From HGM13006 sp900757695 (GTDB taxonomy: Bacteria; Bacillota; Clostridia; Oscillospirales; Oscillospiraceae), in the NCBI GenBank assembly GCA_959607825.1, contig CAUHNW010000005.1, forward strand, positions 62,001-126,000: a DNA stretch of 64,000 nt. Reading direction: 5' to 3'. The notes under the pieces were generated by a model. That model was not told where the DNA came from and searched no databases. It was given only the letters and a program-made list of their open reading frames with translations. Of this stretch, positions 25,780 through 34,070 are shown one piece after another. The position numbers and the translations under genes are program-made. Each line of letters starts with the position of its first letter. The first letter of the stretch is position 1.

Positions 25780-26718
25780 ATGCGTTACATTAAGCCAGAT
25801 TATATGGATCATTTCTACTGCACCGGCGAGAGCTGTACCATGCCATGTCCTGCCCCGGCGGATATGACATGGACCCGGACGCTGGGGGATCTCTGCGAAA
25901 GCGGCGTCTCCATGGCATGTCCACAGGGTGCACGGCTGATCCTGCTTCACGAAGCCCCCACCACCTTTCAGTCCAGCCGGGACAATGCTCCCGCCGCCGA
26001 TCTGTCCGGCATCTCCGGCGATCAGCTGGCCCTGATGCTGGATGCCCGTAAAACCATGGACATCATACTGCAAAACCGCAGTCTTCCATTCCGTTCGGAT
26101 CTGATGCTGTCGCTGATCTACGGCTACGAGTTTGAGCCCATGATCTCCTCAGACTCCCGATATGCCTATGACGAAATGGACTGGGGCTTTACGGAGCAGC
26201 CCTATCGGCAGCTGTCCTATGCACAGACATCTCAGGGAAATTGGGAAATGAAGCGCAGCGATCTGCTCCATGTTCTGTTCCATCTTCACAAGCTCTGTGG
26301 CGGGGACGAATTTCTCCGGAACCAGCTGGAGCATGCCATTGATATGATCGAGCCCATTGGCGGTGATGCCTATCGGACGCTTCGAGATGCATTTGATGCA
26401 TATATGCAGCCCAGAGAATATCTGTTTGAAAATCTCATGGTTTATGATATCCATCGCCACTTCCTCGCCCACAGTCAGGATGCTACGGTTCTCACTGGTG
26501 TGAAATTTTCGGTGGTGAGCTTTGCGGTCATCCGCTGCATGGCCGCACGGCTTTACCGGGATACCGGTTTCCTTACCGACGAAGCCTTTGTGGCACTATG
26601 CCGACACTGGTCCAGATGCGTCGAAGAGTCCCCAAAGATTCACAGGGAATTGGAAGCGCTGCTGGAAACCGATCCGCTGTTCACACAGGACGTATTGCAG
26701 CGCATGCTGTGGCAGTAA
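25780..26718 (+). CDS. FliB-like protein (flagellin lysine-N-methylase family, degenerate Cys motif)
   Basis: The 312-residue protein has the N-terminal layout of FliB-like proteins, where a Cys cluster follows the opening Tyr/Phe-rich segment. Here it reads YCTGESCTMPCP, lacking the adjacent CC of typical members. The middle has helix-rich LLHVLFHLHKLCGG and the C-terminal YLFENLMVYDIHRHFLA that matches the family. FliB methylates flagellin lysines in enterobacteria. In gut Firmicutes many such genes occur without flagella, and none is visible here. The assignment is by pattern only and the function may differ. Confidence 0.6.
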   Translation: MRYIKPDYMDHFYCTGESCTMPCPAPADMTWTRTLGDLCESGVSMACPQGARLILLHEAPTTFQSSRDNAPAADLSGISGDQLALMLDARKTMDIILQNRSLPFRSDLMLSLIYGYEFEPMISSDSRYAYDEMDWGFTEQPYRQLSYAQTSQGNWEMKRSDLLHVLFHLHKLCGGDEFLRNQLEHAIDMIEPIGGDAYRTLRDAFDAYMQPREYLFENLMVYDIHRHFLAHSQDATVLTGVKFSVVSFAVIRCMAARLYRDTGFLTDEAFVALCRHWSRCVEESPKIHRELEALLETDPLFTQDVLQRMLWQ

Positions 26719-26733
26719 GTACATATAAAAATG

Positions 26734-26770
26734 CTCCCCAATACAGGACATTCCATCCTGTATTGGGGAG
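26734..26770. terminator. Bidirectional terminator
   Basis: A perfect 15-bp stem (CTCCCCAATACAGGA and complement) with a seven-base loop separates convergent genes ending at 26718 and 26784. Confidence 0.85.
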
Positions 26771-26783
26771 TCTCTTTATGATC

Positions 26784-29342
26784 TCAAATCTCCTGCGTTT
26801 CAGCCTCTGCCGTAACAGTCTCTTTCTTGAGGATCCGTTTTACGCTGTCACACCGGAGGATCACTCCAAGGATATGCACAGCGCACTCCTGAAGCTGTCC
26901 AATGGTCATCTTTTCCGCATAGTTCCGAATGCCGCGGTTCTCCACCTTGTCCTCGGACGCAAGCGCCTGTGCGATCTCCTCCACCACATCTGGGCCGCCG
27001 GGCTGGATCATATCATTCCCGGCGCAGATACTGAGCGCCGGCATGCTGATGCCTCCGCCCCAGTCTGTCATAACAAAGCCCTTAAAGCCCCACTCATCCC
27101 GGAGGATTGCAGTAGTCAGGTCATAGTTATTTGCCGAAGGCATACCATTGATATCGTTGTAGGAGGTCATTATACTGTAGGGCTGTGCCTGCTTCACCGC
27201 CAATTCAAAGCCCTTCAGATAGATTTCCCGCAGGGCACGCTGGGAAACAATGTCGTTGGAATTGGTCCGCAGGGTCTCCTGATTATTGCCCGCAAAGTGC
27301 TTCACGGTAACGCCCACGCCGTGTTTCTGGACGCCCTGTGTAATGGCAGCTGCGCAGAAGCCAGTCAGCAGCGGATCCTCGGAAAAATATTCAAAGTTCC
27401 GGCCGCACAGGGGATTCCTGTGAATGTTCATGCCCGGTGCAAGCCACAGCTCTACGCCGTACTCCTGCATCTCCATTGCGACCGCATCGCCAAAGCGCCG
27501 CAGCACATCTGCATCCCAAGAGCAGGCCAGCAGGGACCCCACCGGGAAAGCCGTGCAGAGCTGCTGACGGATTACCTCGCCCGCTTCATCTTTTACCTTT
27601 TGGCTGACGCGGATGCCCGCAGGGCCATCGGCAAGGCTGATGGGCGGTATGCCGTATTTCTCATAGAGATCTGCGGTCTCTCCCGCAGCGCCGGGAACCT
27701 TCATACCGCCGCCGCCCAAAATTCCGTTAAAGGGCGGCTGGAAATTGGGGTCTTCCTGCACCTGCTCCGGCATGCCCGTGAGATCCATGCCGATGCCGCA
27801 GACCAGGCTGCACAGATCCGACGCATCCATGGATGCCACAAACTCGCTGAGGGAGCAGTTCTTGTTGTATACATCGCTGAGCCGCAGATCCGTACGACCC
27901 CGGCGGAGGGTCTTGCCGTGGTTCTTATATCTGCCCTTTACCGTACGGAACTCTCTGGCAGAAAGCCGCACCGCATGCTGCGCCGCAAACTCCAGCTCTT
28001 CCTTTTCGCCGGTATAGGTATAGGCGGGAACGCCCTGCGGAGAAATTCGCTGAAAATCCTCCGGAACATGGCCCATCCGGTCAGAAAGCACCAGCGTCGT
28101 AACCTCCTGCGGCAGATATACTGCGCCGCAAACGGTGGTATTCCGGCTGTCTGTGCCCAGACGGATATAATAAGTGCCCTTTTCCAACACATAGCTGTTG
28201 GTCTTTTCATCAAAGGATGCAAAATCGGAAATGCGGAACTCCATGGCCACGGTTTCCTCTTCCCCGGGCTGGATCAGCTGCGTCTTTCCAAAGGCGCAGA
28301 GCTTCTGCATGGGCTGCTCCAACCGCCCCTGTGGGCAGGAGAGATAGACCTGAAGCACCTGCCGCGCCCCATAGACATCACCGGTATTTTCCACAGTTGC
28401 CGTCACAGAAATTTTATCGCCGGTAGCTGCAAAGGTATAGCCCGCCAGCTCCGTCTTTCCATAGGTCAGGCCATATCCAAAGGGATACAGCACGTCCTCG
28501 CCAAAGGTATCAAAATACCGGTAGCCTACATAGATGTCATCGGTGTAGGCTACATCCACCTGCTCCTGCTGCTGGCCCATGGTCGTCTGCACATTGCCAT
28601 TGAAGTGCTTCTGGCTGTACTCCTGTGCCGTGGGATACTGGCTGTAATGGAGCGGCCAAGTGTCGGTGAGATGACCGGAGGGCAGGACACTGCCGGTGAG
28701 CACATCTGCAACAGCACCCGCATCCTGACCGGGGAGGCCCATAAATACAATGGCAGAGAACTTCCGGGCATAGTCACCCAGCTCCAGATATCCTGCGGTG
28801 TTCAACAGCAGAATGGTCTTTTCAAAGTGATTTGTCACCGCATCCATGAGCTTCTTCTCACCATCGGTGAGATAGAGCATGCCGGGCTGTGCCTTCATAT
28901 CCGCACCTTCTCCCGCCACACGGGTCAGGATCACGATGGCAGCATCGTTGCCCACAGAGAAGCTGCGCACCTCTTCACCGGACAGGGGCATTTCCTCATT
29001 GTAGTATCCCTTGGGCTCCATAAAGCCCTCCACACACATATTTTCATGTGAGAGGCACCAGGATCGATACTTCCGTGCCAGCAGGCCATCCGGCTGAAGA
29101 GACTGACAGTTTTCAAGCCCCTCCAGCAGAGAAATCGTCTTCAGATTATTTACATTACCGGAACCCGTTCCGCCCTTGACCGTATATACCTGTCCAACAC
29201 CAAACACTGCCACAGGCACCGGCTCCTCCGGGCTGCCCAGCAGCGGCAGCGTATTGCCTACATTTTTCAGCAGTACCATGCTCTCTGCGGCAAGCTGCCG
29301 TGCAGTGGCTGCATTCTTCGCCATACGTGCAGATGCTTCCAT
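26784..29342 (-). CDS. Glycoside hydrolase family 3 beta-glucosidase with permuted domain order
   Basis: The 852-residue protein starts with the segment AAESMVLLKNVGNTLPLL, which normally opens the GH3 C-terminal sandwich. It continues with an Fn3-like region (VENTGDVYGARQVLQVYLS, about residues 310-380), and only then has the GH3 catalytic barrel (about 490-790) with KHFAGNN, TSYNDING and nucleophile Asp in FVMTDWGG (about 757). So the order is C-domain, Fn3, catalytic domain. This permuted arrangement is known in some rumen Firmicutes (Ruminococcus albus, Butyrivibrio). There is no signal peptide; it would act on imported beta-glucosides in the cytosol. Confidence 0.9.
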   Translation of the reverse strand: MEASARMAKNAATARQLAAESMVLLKNVGNTLPLLGSPEEPVPVAVFGVGQVYTVKGGTGSGNVNNLKTISLLEGLENCQSLQPDGLLARKYRSWCLSHENMCVEGFMEPKGYYNEEMPLSGEEVRSFSVGNDAAIVILTRVAGEGADMKAQPGMLYLTDGEKKLMDAVTNHFEKTILLLNTAGYLELGDYARKFSAIVFMGLPGQDAGAVADVLTGSVLPSGHLTDTWPLHYSQYPTAQEYSQKHFNGNVQTTMGQQQEQVDVAYTDDIYVGYRYFDTFGEDVLYPFGYGLTYGKTELAGYTFAATGDKISVTATVENTGDVYGARQVLQVYLSCPQGRLEQPMQKLCAFGKTQLIQPGEEETVAMEFRISDFASFDEKTNSYVLEKGTYYIRLGTDSRNTTVCGAVYLPQEVTTLVLSDRMGHVPEDFQRISPQGVPAYTYTGEKEELEFAAQHAVRLSAREFRTVKGRYKNHGKTLRRGRTDLRLSDVYNKNCSLSEFVASMDASDLCSLVCGIGMDLTGMPEQVQEDPNFQPPFNGILGGGGMKVPGAAGETADLYEKYGIPPISLADGPAGIRVSQKVKDEAGEVIRQQLCTAFPVGSLLACSWDADVLRRFGDAVAMEMQEYGVELWLAPGMNIHRNPLCGRNFEYFSEDPLLTGFCAAAITQGVQKHGVGVTVKHFAGNNQETLRTNSNDIVSQRALREIYLKGFELAVKQAQPYSIMTSYNDINGMPSANNYDLTTAILRDEWGFKGFVMTDWGGGISMPALSICAGNDMIQPGGPDVVEEIAQALASEDKVENRGIRNYAEKMTIGQLQECAVHILGVILRCDSVKRILKKETVTAEAETQEI

Positions 29343-29440
29343 TCTTCATACCTCCTGCAACTTTTTTCATGAATACTATACACGATATTCCAGTCTCCTG
29401 CAACTGATTTTTCCTGCAAAGCAGGCCACAATTCCAGCAT

Positions 29441-29477
29441 AAATGCCCTGTCCAGCATTGCACCGGACAGGGCATTT
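29441..29477 (-). terminator. Hairpin after CBS-domain gene
   Basis: A 13-bp perfect stem (AAATGCCCTGTCC and complement) lies just past the minus-strand stop at 29486. The T-tract is poor. Confidence 0.6.
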
Positions 29478-29485
29478 ACAATGGC

Positions 29486-29914
29486 TTAGGAAATCGCATG
29501 CTCCGCCTTTTGAAAATACTGTTCCATGCAGTATTCCATGATCTTTTGACGGGTCACAATTCCAATAAACGCCTCCCGGTCATCCACAACCGGAACAAAG
29601 TTCTGCTCTACCGCCATGGAGATCAGCTCTTTGGGCGATGTGGTCACTGTAACGGGAAGATAATCCTTCTTCCGAGCCACCTCCATCACAGGGCGTCCTT
29701 CTGCGTCCTTCATATTCATCATATAATTGTTCTTAATGGCCCACAGCAGGTCGCCCTCGGAAATCGTCCCCACATATTCGCCGGTGCGCTTCAGAATGGG
29801 AATGGTGGCAAAACGTCCTCCATGCTCCATGCGCTCCAGCGCCTGCCGAATGGTAAAATCATCATAAATATATGTACAATTGGCTTTATGCGTCAAGAAA
29901 AACAGAATGTTCAT
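29486..29914 (-). CDS. Tandem CBS-domain protein
   Basis: The 142-residue protein consists of two CBS motifs (residues about 10-60 and 80-140), seen as ATIPILKRTGEYVGTISEGDLL and FVPVVDDREAFIGIVTRQKIM. Such stand-alone pairs bind adenine nucleotides and regulate partners. No enzyme domain or membrane segment is attached. The partner is unknown. It is monocistronic and preceded by an AGGAGG site. Confidence 0.88.
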   Translation of the reverse strand: MNILFFLTHKANCTYIYDDFTIRQALERMEHGGRFATIPILKRTGEYVGTISEGDLLWAIKNNYMMNMKDAEGRPVMEVARKKDYLPVTVTTSPKELISMAVEQNFVPVVDDREAFIGIVTRQKIMEYCMEQYFQKAEHAIS

Positions 29915-30038
29915 CCCTTACATCCTCCTTCTCTTATATTATACCATAGTTTTTCCCATAAGTAATGAAAATAGTATGAACGATATAAAGAGCCGGAGCA
30001 CAGCATTTCTGCTGTACCCCGGCGGGGAGGGAATGTAC

Positions 30039-31322
30039 TTATTTTACTGCCGCAAAAGCCTGATCCAGATCTGCGATAATATCATCAATATGCTCCGTGC
30101 CAATGGACAGCCGGATGGTGTTGGGCTTGATGCCCACATCCAGCAGCTCCTCCTCAGACAGCTGAGAATGGGTGGTGGTGGCAGGATGGATCACCAGTGA
30201 CTTTACATCTGCCACATTGGCCAGCAGGGAGAAGATCTTCAGATGATCGATGAATGCAAATGCCTCCTTCTGACCGCCCTTGATCTCAAAGGTGAAGATG
30301 GATGCACCGCCATTGGGGAAATACTTCTCATACAGGGCATGATCGGGATGATCCGGCAGAGAAGGATGGTTGACATGCTCCACCTGCGGATGATTCACCA
30401 GATACTCCACAACCTTTTTGGTATTCTCCGCATGGCGCTCCAGCCGCAGAGACAGGGTCTCAGTGCCCTGCAGCAACAGGAATGCCGCAAAGGGAGAGAT
30501 GGTTGCACCGGTATCCCGCAGAAGAATTGCACGGATATAGGTTGCGAATGCGGCGGGGCCTGCGGCCTCTGTAAACTTCACGCCGTGGTAGCTGGGATTG
30601 GGCTCGGAGATCCAGGGATACCGGCCGGACTTCGCCCAATCAAATGTGCCGCCGTCTACGATCACGCCGCCCAAAGTGGTGCCGTGGCCGCCAATGAACT
30701 TGGTTGCAGAATGCACTACCACATCAGCCCCGTGCTCAATGGGACGGATCAGGTAGGGCGTGCCAAAGGTGTTGTCGATGACCAGGGGCAGGCCATGCTT
30801 ATGTGCAATGGCTGCAATGGCATCGATATCCGGGATATCAGAATTGGGATTGCCCAGCGTTTCAATGTAGACCGCCTTGGTGTTGTCCTGAATGGCATTC
30901 TCCACCTCGGCAAGATCATGGGCATCTACAAATGTAGCCTCAATGCCATAAAGCGGCAGCGTATGGGCCAGCAGATTGGAAGTGCCGCCGTAAATGGTCT
31001 TCTGCGCAACGATATGCTCACCGGCCTTTGCCAGTGCCTGAATGGTATAGGTAATGGCTGCTGCGCCGGAAGCCACAGCCAGACCGGCAACACCGCCTTC
31101 CAGAGCGGCAATTCTCTTCTCAAATACATCCTGCGTGGAGTTGGTAAGACGGCCATAAATATTGCCGGCGTCCGCAAGGCCAAAGCGGTCTGCGGCATGC
31201 TGAGAGTTATGGAACACATAGGAAGTCGTTGCATAAATGGGCACCGCACGGGCATCGGTTACGGGATCGGCCTGCTCCTGGCCAACGTGGAGCTGAAGGG
31301 TTTCAAATTTATAATCAGACAT
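30039..31322 (-). CDS. metY: O-acetylhomoserine sulfhydrylase (homocysteine synthase)
   Basis: The 427-residue PLP enzyme of the Cys/Met metabolism family makes homocysteine from O-acetylhomoserine and sulfide, feeding the methyltransferases at 3904-8022. The PLP lysine is in VVHSATKFIGGHGTT (about residue 211). NTFGTPYLIRP and the C-terminal LSIGTEHIDDIIADLDQA are characteristic of the OAHS branch. Length is typical. Its transcript begins about 270 bases upstream and passes through a Cys-codon leader and a terminator hairpin, so it is probably regulated by attenuation. Confidence 0.93.
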   Translation of the reverse strand: MSDYKFETLQLHVGQEQADPVTDARAVPIYATTSYVFHNSQHAADRFGLADAGNIYGRLTNSTQDVFEKRIAALEGGVAGLAVASGAAAITYTIQALAKAGEHIVAQKTIYGGTSNLLAHTLPLYGIEATFVDAHDLAEVENAIQDNTKAVYIETLGNPNSDIPDIDAIAAIAHKHGLPLVIDNTFGTPYLIRPIEHGADVVVHSATKFIGGHGTTLGGVIVDGGTFDWAKSGRYPWISEPNPSYHGVKFTEAAGPAAFATYIRAILLRDTGATISPFAAFLLLQGTETLSLRLERHAENTKKVVEYLVNHPQVEHVNHPSLPDHPDHALYEKYFPNGGASIFTFEIKGGQKEAFAFIDHLKIFSLLANVADVKSLVIHPATTTHSQLSEEELLDVGIKPNTIRLSIGTEHIDDIIADLDQAFAAVK

Positions 31323-31370
31323 TGTAAATACCTCTTTCTATAAATGTAGTATATTTTTAATGAAAATGGC

Positions 31371-31402
31371 TGCAAAAAAGCCCGGACATGATCTGCCCGG
31401 AC
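31371..31402 (-). terminator. Attenuator-type terminator upstream of metY
   Basis: On the minus strand, GTCCGGGCA and TGTCCGGGC pair (with G-U pairs) around a five-base loop and run into six T residues at 31379-31374. It lies after the leader peptide stop and before the metY ribosome site, so it would stop transcription before metY. Confidence 0.75.
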
Positions 31403-31431
31403 ACAAGTACGTTTTGGTAGCTTCTGTCATT

Positions 31432-31545
31432 TCACCGCTGTTTTTGGGTACAGGAAAGCCGCCCACACGCTTCTTGCGTCCGGTGCCAAAGCATTCGTCC
31501 ACAGCGAAAGTTGCTGCGGAGGAGAGACTGAAACTGGATTCTCAT
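31432..31545 (-). CDS. Cysteine-containing leader peptide of metY
   Basis: This 37-codon ORF has an excellent AGGAGG site eight bases before the ATG. It contains three Cys codons (15, 27 and 32) and many Arg codons, beginning MRIQFQSLLRSNFRCG. It lies downstream of a strong promoter and is followed by an intrinsic terminator before metY. That arrangement fits ribosome-mediated transcription attenuation. A T-box was considered because of a TGGCACCG stretch near 31480, but the rest of the T-box signature is missing. Confidence 0.7.
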   Translation of the reverse strand: MRIQFQSLLRSNFRCGRMLWHRTQEACGRLSCTQKQR

Positions 31546-31590
31546 AATGCTGACCTCCTGCTTGAATAGTTTTCCTATTGGATTGGTATG

Positions 31591-31627
31591 ATATTAGCAC
31601 AGCTTTCCAGTCCTGTCAATAGGAAAT
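31591..31627 (-). promoter_or_regulatory. metY promoter with sulfur-regulon element
   Basis: On the minus strand, TTGACA (31619-31614) and TAATAT (31596-31591) have 17-base spacing. TTTCCTA directly precedes the -35 box, and CCAATAGGAAAA at 31580-31569 downstream gives an inverted second half. Confidence 0.8.
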
Positions 31628-31750
31628 TTTCATTTTATCTAAAATGCAGGTTTTTATTGCGTTCTTGCACACAATTCATAATATTTTGCACAATTCCATT
31701 CATTTCTCCATTTTTATCCTGTTTTTTGCATGAACAATGCTTCATCTTGT

Positions 31751-31788
31751 AATTCCCTATTGACTTCCCCAGATAATCGTGTTACTTT
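31751..31788 (+). promoter_or_regulatory. Transporter operon promoter with sulfur-regulon element
   Basis: TTGACT (31760-31765) and TACTTT (31783-31788) are 17 bases apart; AATTCCCTA abuts the -35 box as in the other three sulfur promoters. Confidence 0.65.
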
Positions 31789-31821
31789 TGCCTAAAGAAT
31801 GCGAGTTTGGGAGGAATCTCC

Positions 31822-31917
31822 ATGGCACAGTACCTCGTAAGCGCCCATGCGCATATGATGTGTTGTTGTTGTCTGCACAGCCGTGCAGGCCAGCTTTGCC
31901 ATGGGCATTTACGATAA
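31822..31917 (+). CDS. Polycysteine leader peptide of the ABC transporter operon
   Basis: A 31-codon ORF starts seven bases after GGGAGG. Codons 14-17 are four consecutive TGT Cys codons, preceded by two Met, and codon 26 is a fifth Cys. A hairpin CTGCAC-GTGCAG (31873-31888) follows the Cys run at once, then TAACTC-GAGTTA, then an intrinsic terminator at 31934-31963. This is the order expected for a trp-like attenuator sensing charged Cys-tRNA. Polycysteine leader ORFs with regulatory roles have been described in mycobacteria; the link here is inferred. Confidence 0.82.
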   Translation: MAQYLVSAHAHMMCCCCLHSRAGQLCHGHLR

Positions 31918-31933
31918 CTCTCGCAGCGGAGTT

Positions 31934-31963
31934 ACACGGATGCGCAGGCATCCGTGTTTTTTT
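31934..31963 (+). terminator. Attenuator terminator upstream of the cystine-type transporter
   Basis: ACACGGATGC and exact complement GCATCCGTGT around a GCAG loop, followed by seven T residues. It lies between the polycysteine leader and the first permease gene. Confidence 0.92.
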
Positions 31964-31985
31964 CGCCCGAAAGGAGGATATTTGA

Positions 31986-32645
31986 TTGGATTGGAGTTTT
32001 ATCCAGCAATATGCGCCCATGTATGTGGAAGCTGCCGGTCTCACGCTGCGCATCGGCATCGCCGGGATCGTTCTTAGTTGTATACTGGGGCTGCTCTGTG
32101 CGGCGGTGCAGTATGAAAAGGTCCCCGTTCTGCGCCGGATCATTGGTGCATACATTGAGCTTTCCCGGAATACCCCCTTGCTGGTACAGCTGTTTTTTCT
32201 GTACTTTGGCCTTCCAAAGCTTGGGATCCGCATCAGCCCGGAGGGTTGTGCAGTCATTGGACTGACCTTTTTGGGCAGCAGCTACATGGCAGAGGCATTT
32301 CGCAGCGGGCTGGAATCCGTTGATCTCATTCAATGGGAATCTGCCCAATCCCTTGGTCTCACCCGCAGGCAGACCATGCGCTATGTGATCTTGCCCCAAG
32401 CCATGGCAACCTCCGTACCGCCTCTGTGCGCCAACGTGATTTTTTTGATTAAGGAGACCTCCGTATTCAGCGCAATTGCGCTGGCCGATCTCATGTATGT
32501 GGCAAAGGATCTGATCGGGCTATACTATAAGACAACAGAATCTCTGGGTATGCTGGTGATCAGCTATCTGATCATTCTGCTGCCCATCTCCATCGTTGCC
32601 AGTATTTTGGAAAGGAGGCTCCGCTATGCAGGATTTGGGGATTAG
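31986..32645 (+). CDS. Polar amino acid (probably cystine) ABC transporter permease 1
   Basis: I take the TTG at 31986, eight bases after AAGGAGG, as start. The 219-residue HisM-family permease has several membrane helices and the EAA-type loop ESAQSLGLTRRQTMRYVILPQA that contacts the ATPase. It overlaps the second permease by 20 bases. Substrate assignment to cystine rests on the polycysteine leader and sulfur-type promoter, not on the protein itself. Confidence 0.9.
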   Translation: MDWSFIQQYAPMYVEAAGLTLRIGIAGIVLSCILGLLCAAVQYEKVPVLRRIIGAYIELSRNTPLLVQLFFLYFGLPKLGIRISPEGCAVIGLTFLGSSYMAEAFRSGLESVDLIQWESAQSLGLTRRQTMRYVILPQAMATSVPPLCANVIFLIKETSVFSAIALADLMYVAKDLIGLYYKTTESLGMLVISYLIILLPISIVASILERRLRYAGFGD

Positions 32646-33306
32646 CGTTCTCTTTCAGGGCACAAACTTTTTGCGGCTGCTGGGCGGTCTCTGGATCACC
32701 ATTAAGATCAGCCTGATCTCCGCTGGACTTTCCATTGTACTGGGTGTGGTGATGGGCATGATCATGACCATGAAAAACCCCGTGGTAAAGGCCATTTGCC
32801 GGGTCTATCTGGAATTCATCCGCATCATGCCTCAGCTGGTACTGCTGTTCCTTGTGTACTTCGGCCTAACCCGGGCCTTTGGCTGGAACCTGTCCGGCAC
32901 GGCCAGTGCCATCCTGGTCTTTACGCTTTGGGGCACTGCAGAACTGGGGGATCTGGTAAGAGGCGCTCTGCAAAGCATCCCAAAGCACCAGTATGACAGC
33001 GCCGGCGCATTGGGCATGACAAAGCTTCAGACCTACCGCTATGTGATTATTCCGCAGGCCCTCCGCCGGCTGATCCCCCTGGCCATCAACCTCATCACCC
33101 GTATGGTCAAAACCACAAGTCTCGTGGTCATCATCGGCGTTGTGGAGGTTCTGAAGGTTGGGCAGCAGGTCATCGACGCCAACCGCTATGCCTATCCCAC
33201 TGCGGCTCTTTGGATCTACGGCGTGATCTTTTTCCTGTATTTCTTTACCTGCTGGCCGATCTCTCTGCTGGCAAAACATCTGGAGAAGAAATGGAGCGAT
33301 CAGTAA
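32626..33306 (+). CDS. Polar amino acid (probably cystine) ABC transporter permease 2
   Basis: The 226-residue permease starts at an ATG after AAAGGAGG inside the end of the first permease gene. It shows the same HisM-type fold with the coupling loop DSAGALGMTKLQTYRYVIIPQA. Two different permeases in one operon form a heterodimeric channel, as in the His/Gln/cystine importer group. The stop TAA shares its last base with the ATPase start. Confidence 0.9.
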   Translation: MQDLGISVLFQGTNFLRLLGGLWITIKISLISAGLSIVLGVVMGMIMTMKNPVVKAICRVYLEFIRIMPQLVLLFLVYFGLTRAFGWNLSGTASAILVFTLWGTAELGDLVRGALQSIPKHQYDSAGALGMTKLQTYRYVIIPQALRRLIPLAINLITRMVKTTSLVVIIGVVEVLKVGQQVIDANRYAYPTAALWIYGVIFFLYFFTCWPISLLAKHLEKKWSDQ

Positions 33307-34058
33307 TGGAAGAATTAAAAATTTCGGGGCTTGTCAAGTCCTATGGGGAGAATACCATACTAAACGGGCTGGATCTCACCATTCAAAAGGGGGAGGTCGC
33401 AGTGATCCTTGGCCCCTCCGGCTGTGGAAAGAGCACCCTGCTCCGCTGCATCAATGGACTGGAAACCATCAACGCAGGTTCCATTACACTGGACGGAGAG
33501 ACCATTTCCGGCCAGCCCAAGGCTCTGCCCAAGATCCGTCAGCGTATCGGCATGGTATTTCAGAGCTATGATCTGTTTCCCCACAAAACCATTCTGGACA
33601 ACATCACCCTCGCCCCCATCAAAGTACAGAAGCGGCAGAAAAAAGAGGTGGAGGCTGAGGCTGAGACTCTGCTGAAGCGGGTGGGACTGCTGGAGAAAAA
33701 GGACGCTTATCCTCGTCAGCTCTCCGGTGGCCAGAAGCAGCGGGTGGCCATTGTCCGTTCTCTCTGCATGCACCCGGAAATCATGCTCTTTGATGAGGTT
33801 ACCGCAGCGCTGGACCCTGAAATGGTTCGAGAAGTGCTGGACGTAATACTGGAGCTGGCCCAGCAGGGTCTGACCATGCTGATCGTGACCCATGAGATGC
33901 AGTTTGCCCGGGCAGTTGCAGACCGTATTATTTTCATTAACGGTGGTAAAATTGTAGAGGAGGCCCCTCCGGAGGAATTTTTCACTGCACCCAAAACCCA
34001 GCGGGCGCAGGCATTCCTGAGCACCTTCACCTTTGGTGCGCCCAAGCACGAGCAGTAA
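33306..34058 (+). CDS. Amino-acid ABC transporter ATP-binding protein
   Basis: The 250-residue ATPase has Walker A GPSGCGKST, Q-loop in MVFQSYDLFPH, signature LSGGQKQR, Walker B IMLFDE and switch His in IVTHEM. It is of the GlnQ/HisP/TcyC class. I chose the ATG at 33306, overlapping the permease stop (TAATG), with GGAG nine bases upstream; an ATG five codons earlier is possible. It energises the two permeases above. Confidence 0.93.
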   Translation: MEELKISGLVKSYGENTILNGLDLTIQKGEVAVILGPSGCGKSTLLRCINGLETINAGSITLDGETISGQPKALPKIRQRIGMVFQSYDLFPHKTILDNITLAPIKVQKRQKKEVEAEAETLLKRVGLLEKKDAYPRQLSGGQKQRVAIVRSLCMHPEIMLFDEVTAALDPEMVREVLDVILELAQQGLTMLIVTHEMQFARAVADRIIFINGGKIVEEAPPEEFFTAPKTQRAQAFLSTFTFGAPKHEQ

Positions 34059-34070
34059 TTTCTGGTTATT

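Noticed and set aside
26598..29051. Long plus-strand open frame (over 800 codons) opposite the GH3 gene
   Set aside because: It is antisense to a gene with clear family motifs, has no ribosome site and shows no recognisable domain; it arises from codon bias on the minus strand.
31432..31545. T-box or SAM riboswitch upstream of metY
   Set aside because: A TGGCACCG stretch recalls the T-box antiterminator, but it is not followed by the terminator at the right distance and no specifier stem is seen; no S-box core motif is present.
31360..31569. Plus-strand 69-codon frame upstream of metY
   Set aside because: It is antisense to the metY leader peptide, which has an ideal ribosome site, and it crosses the attenuator.
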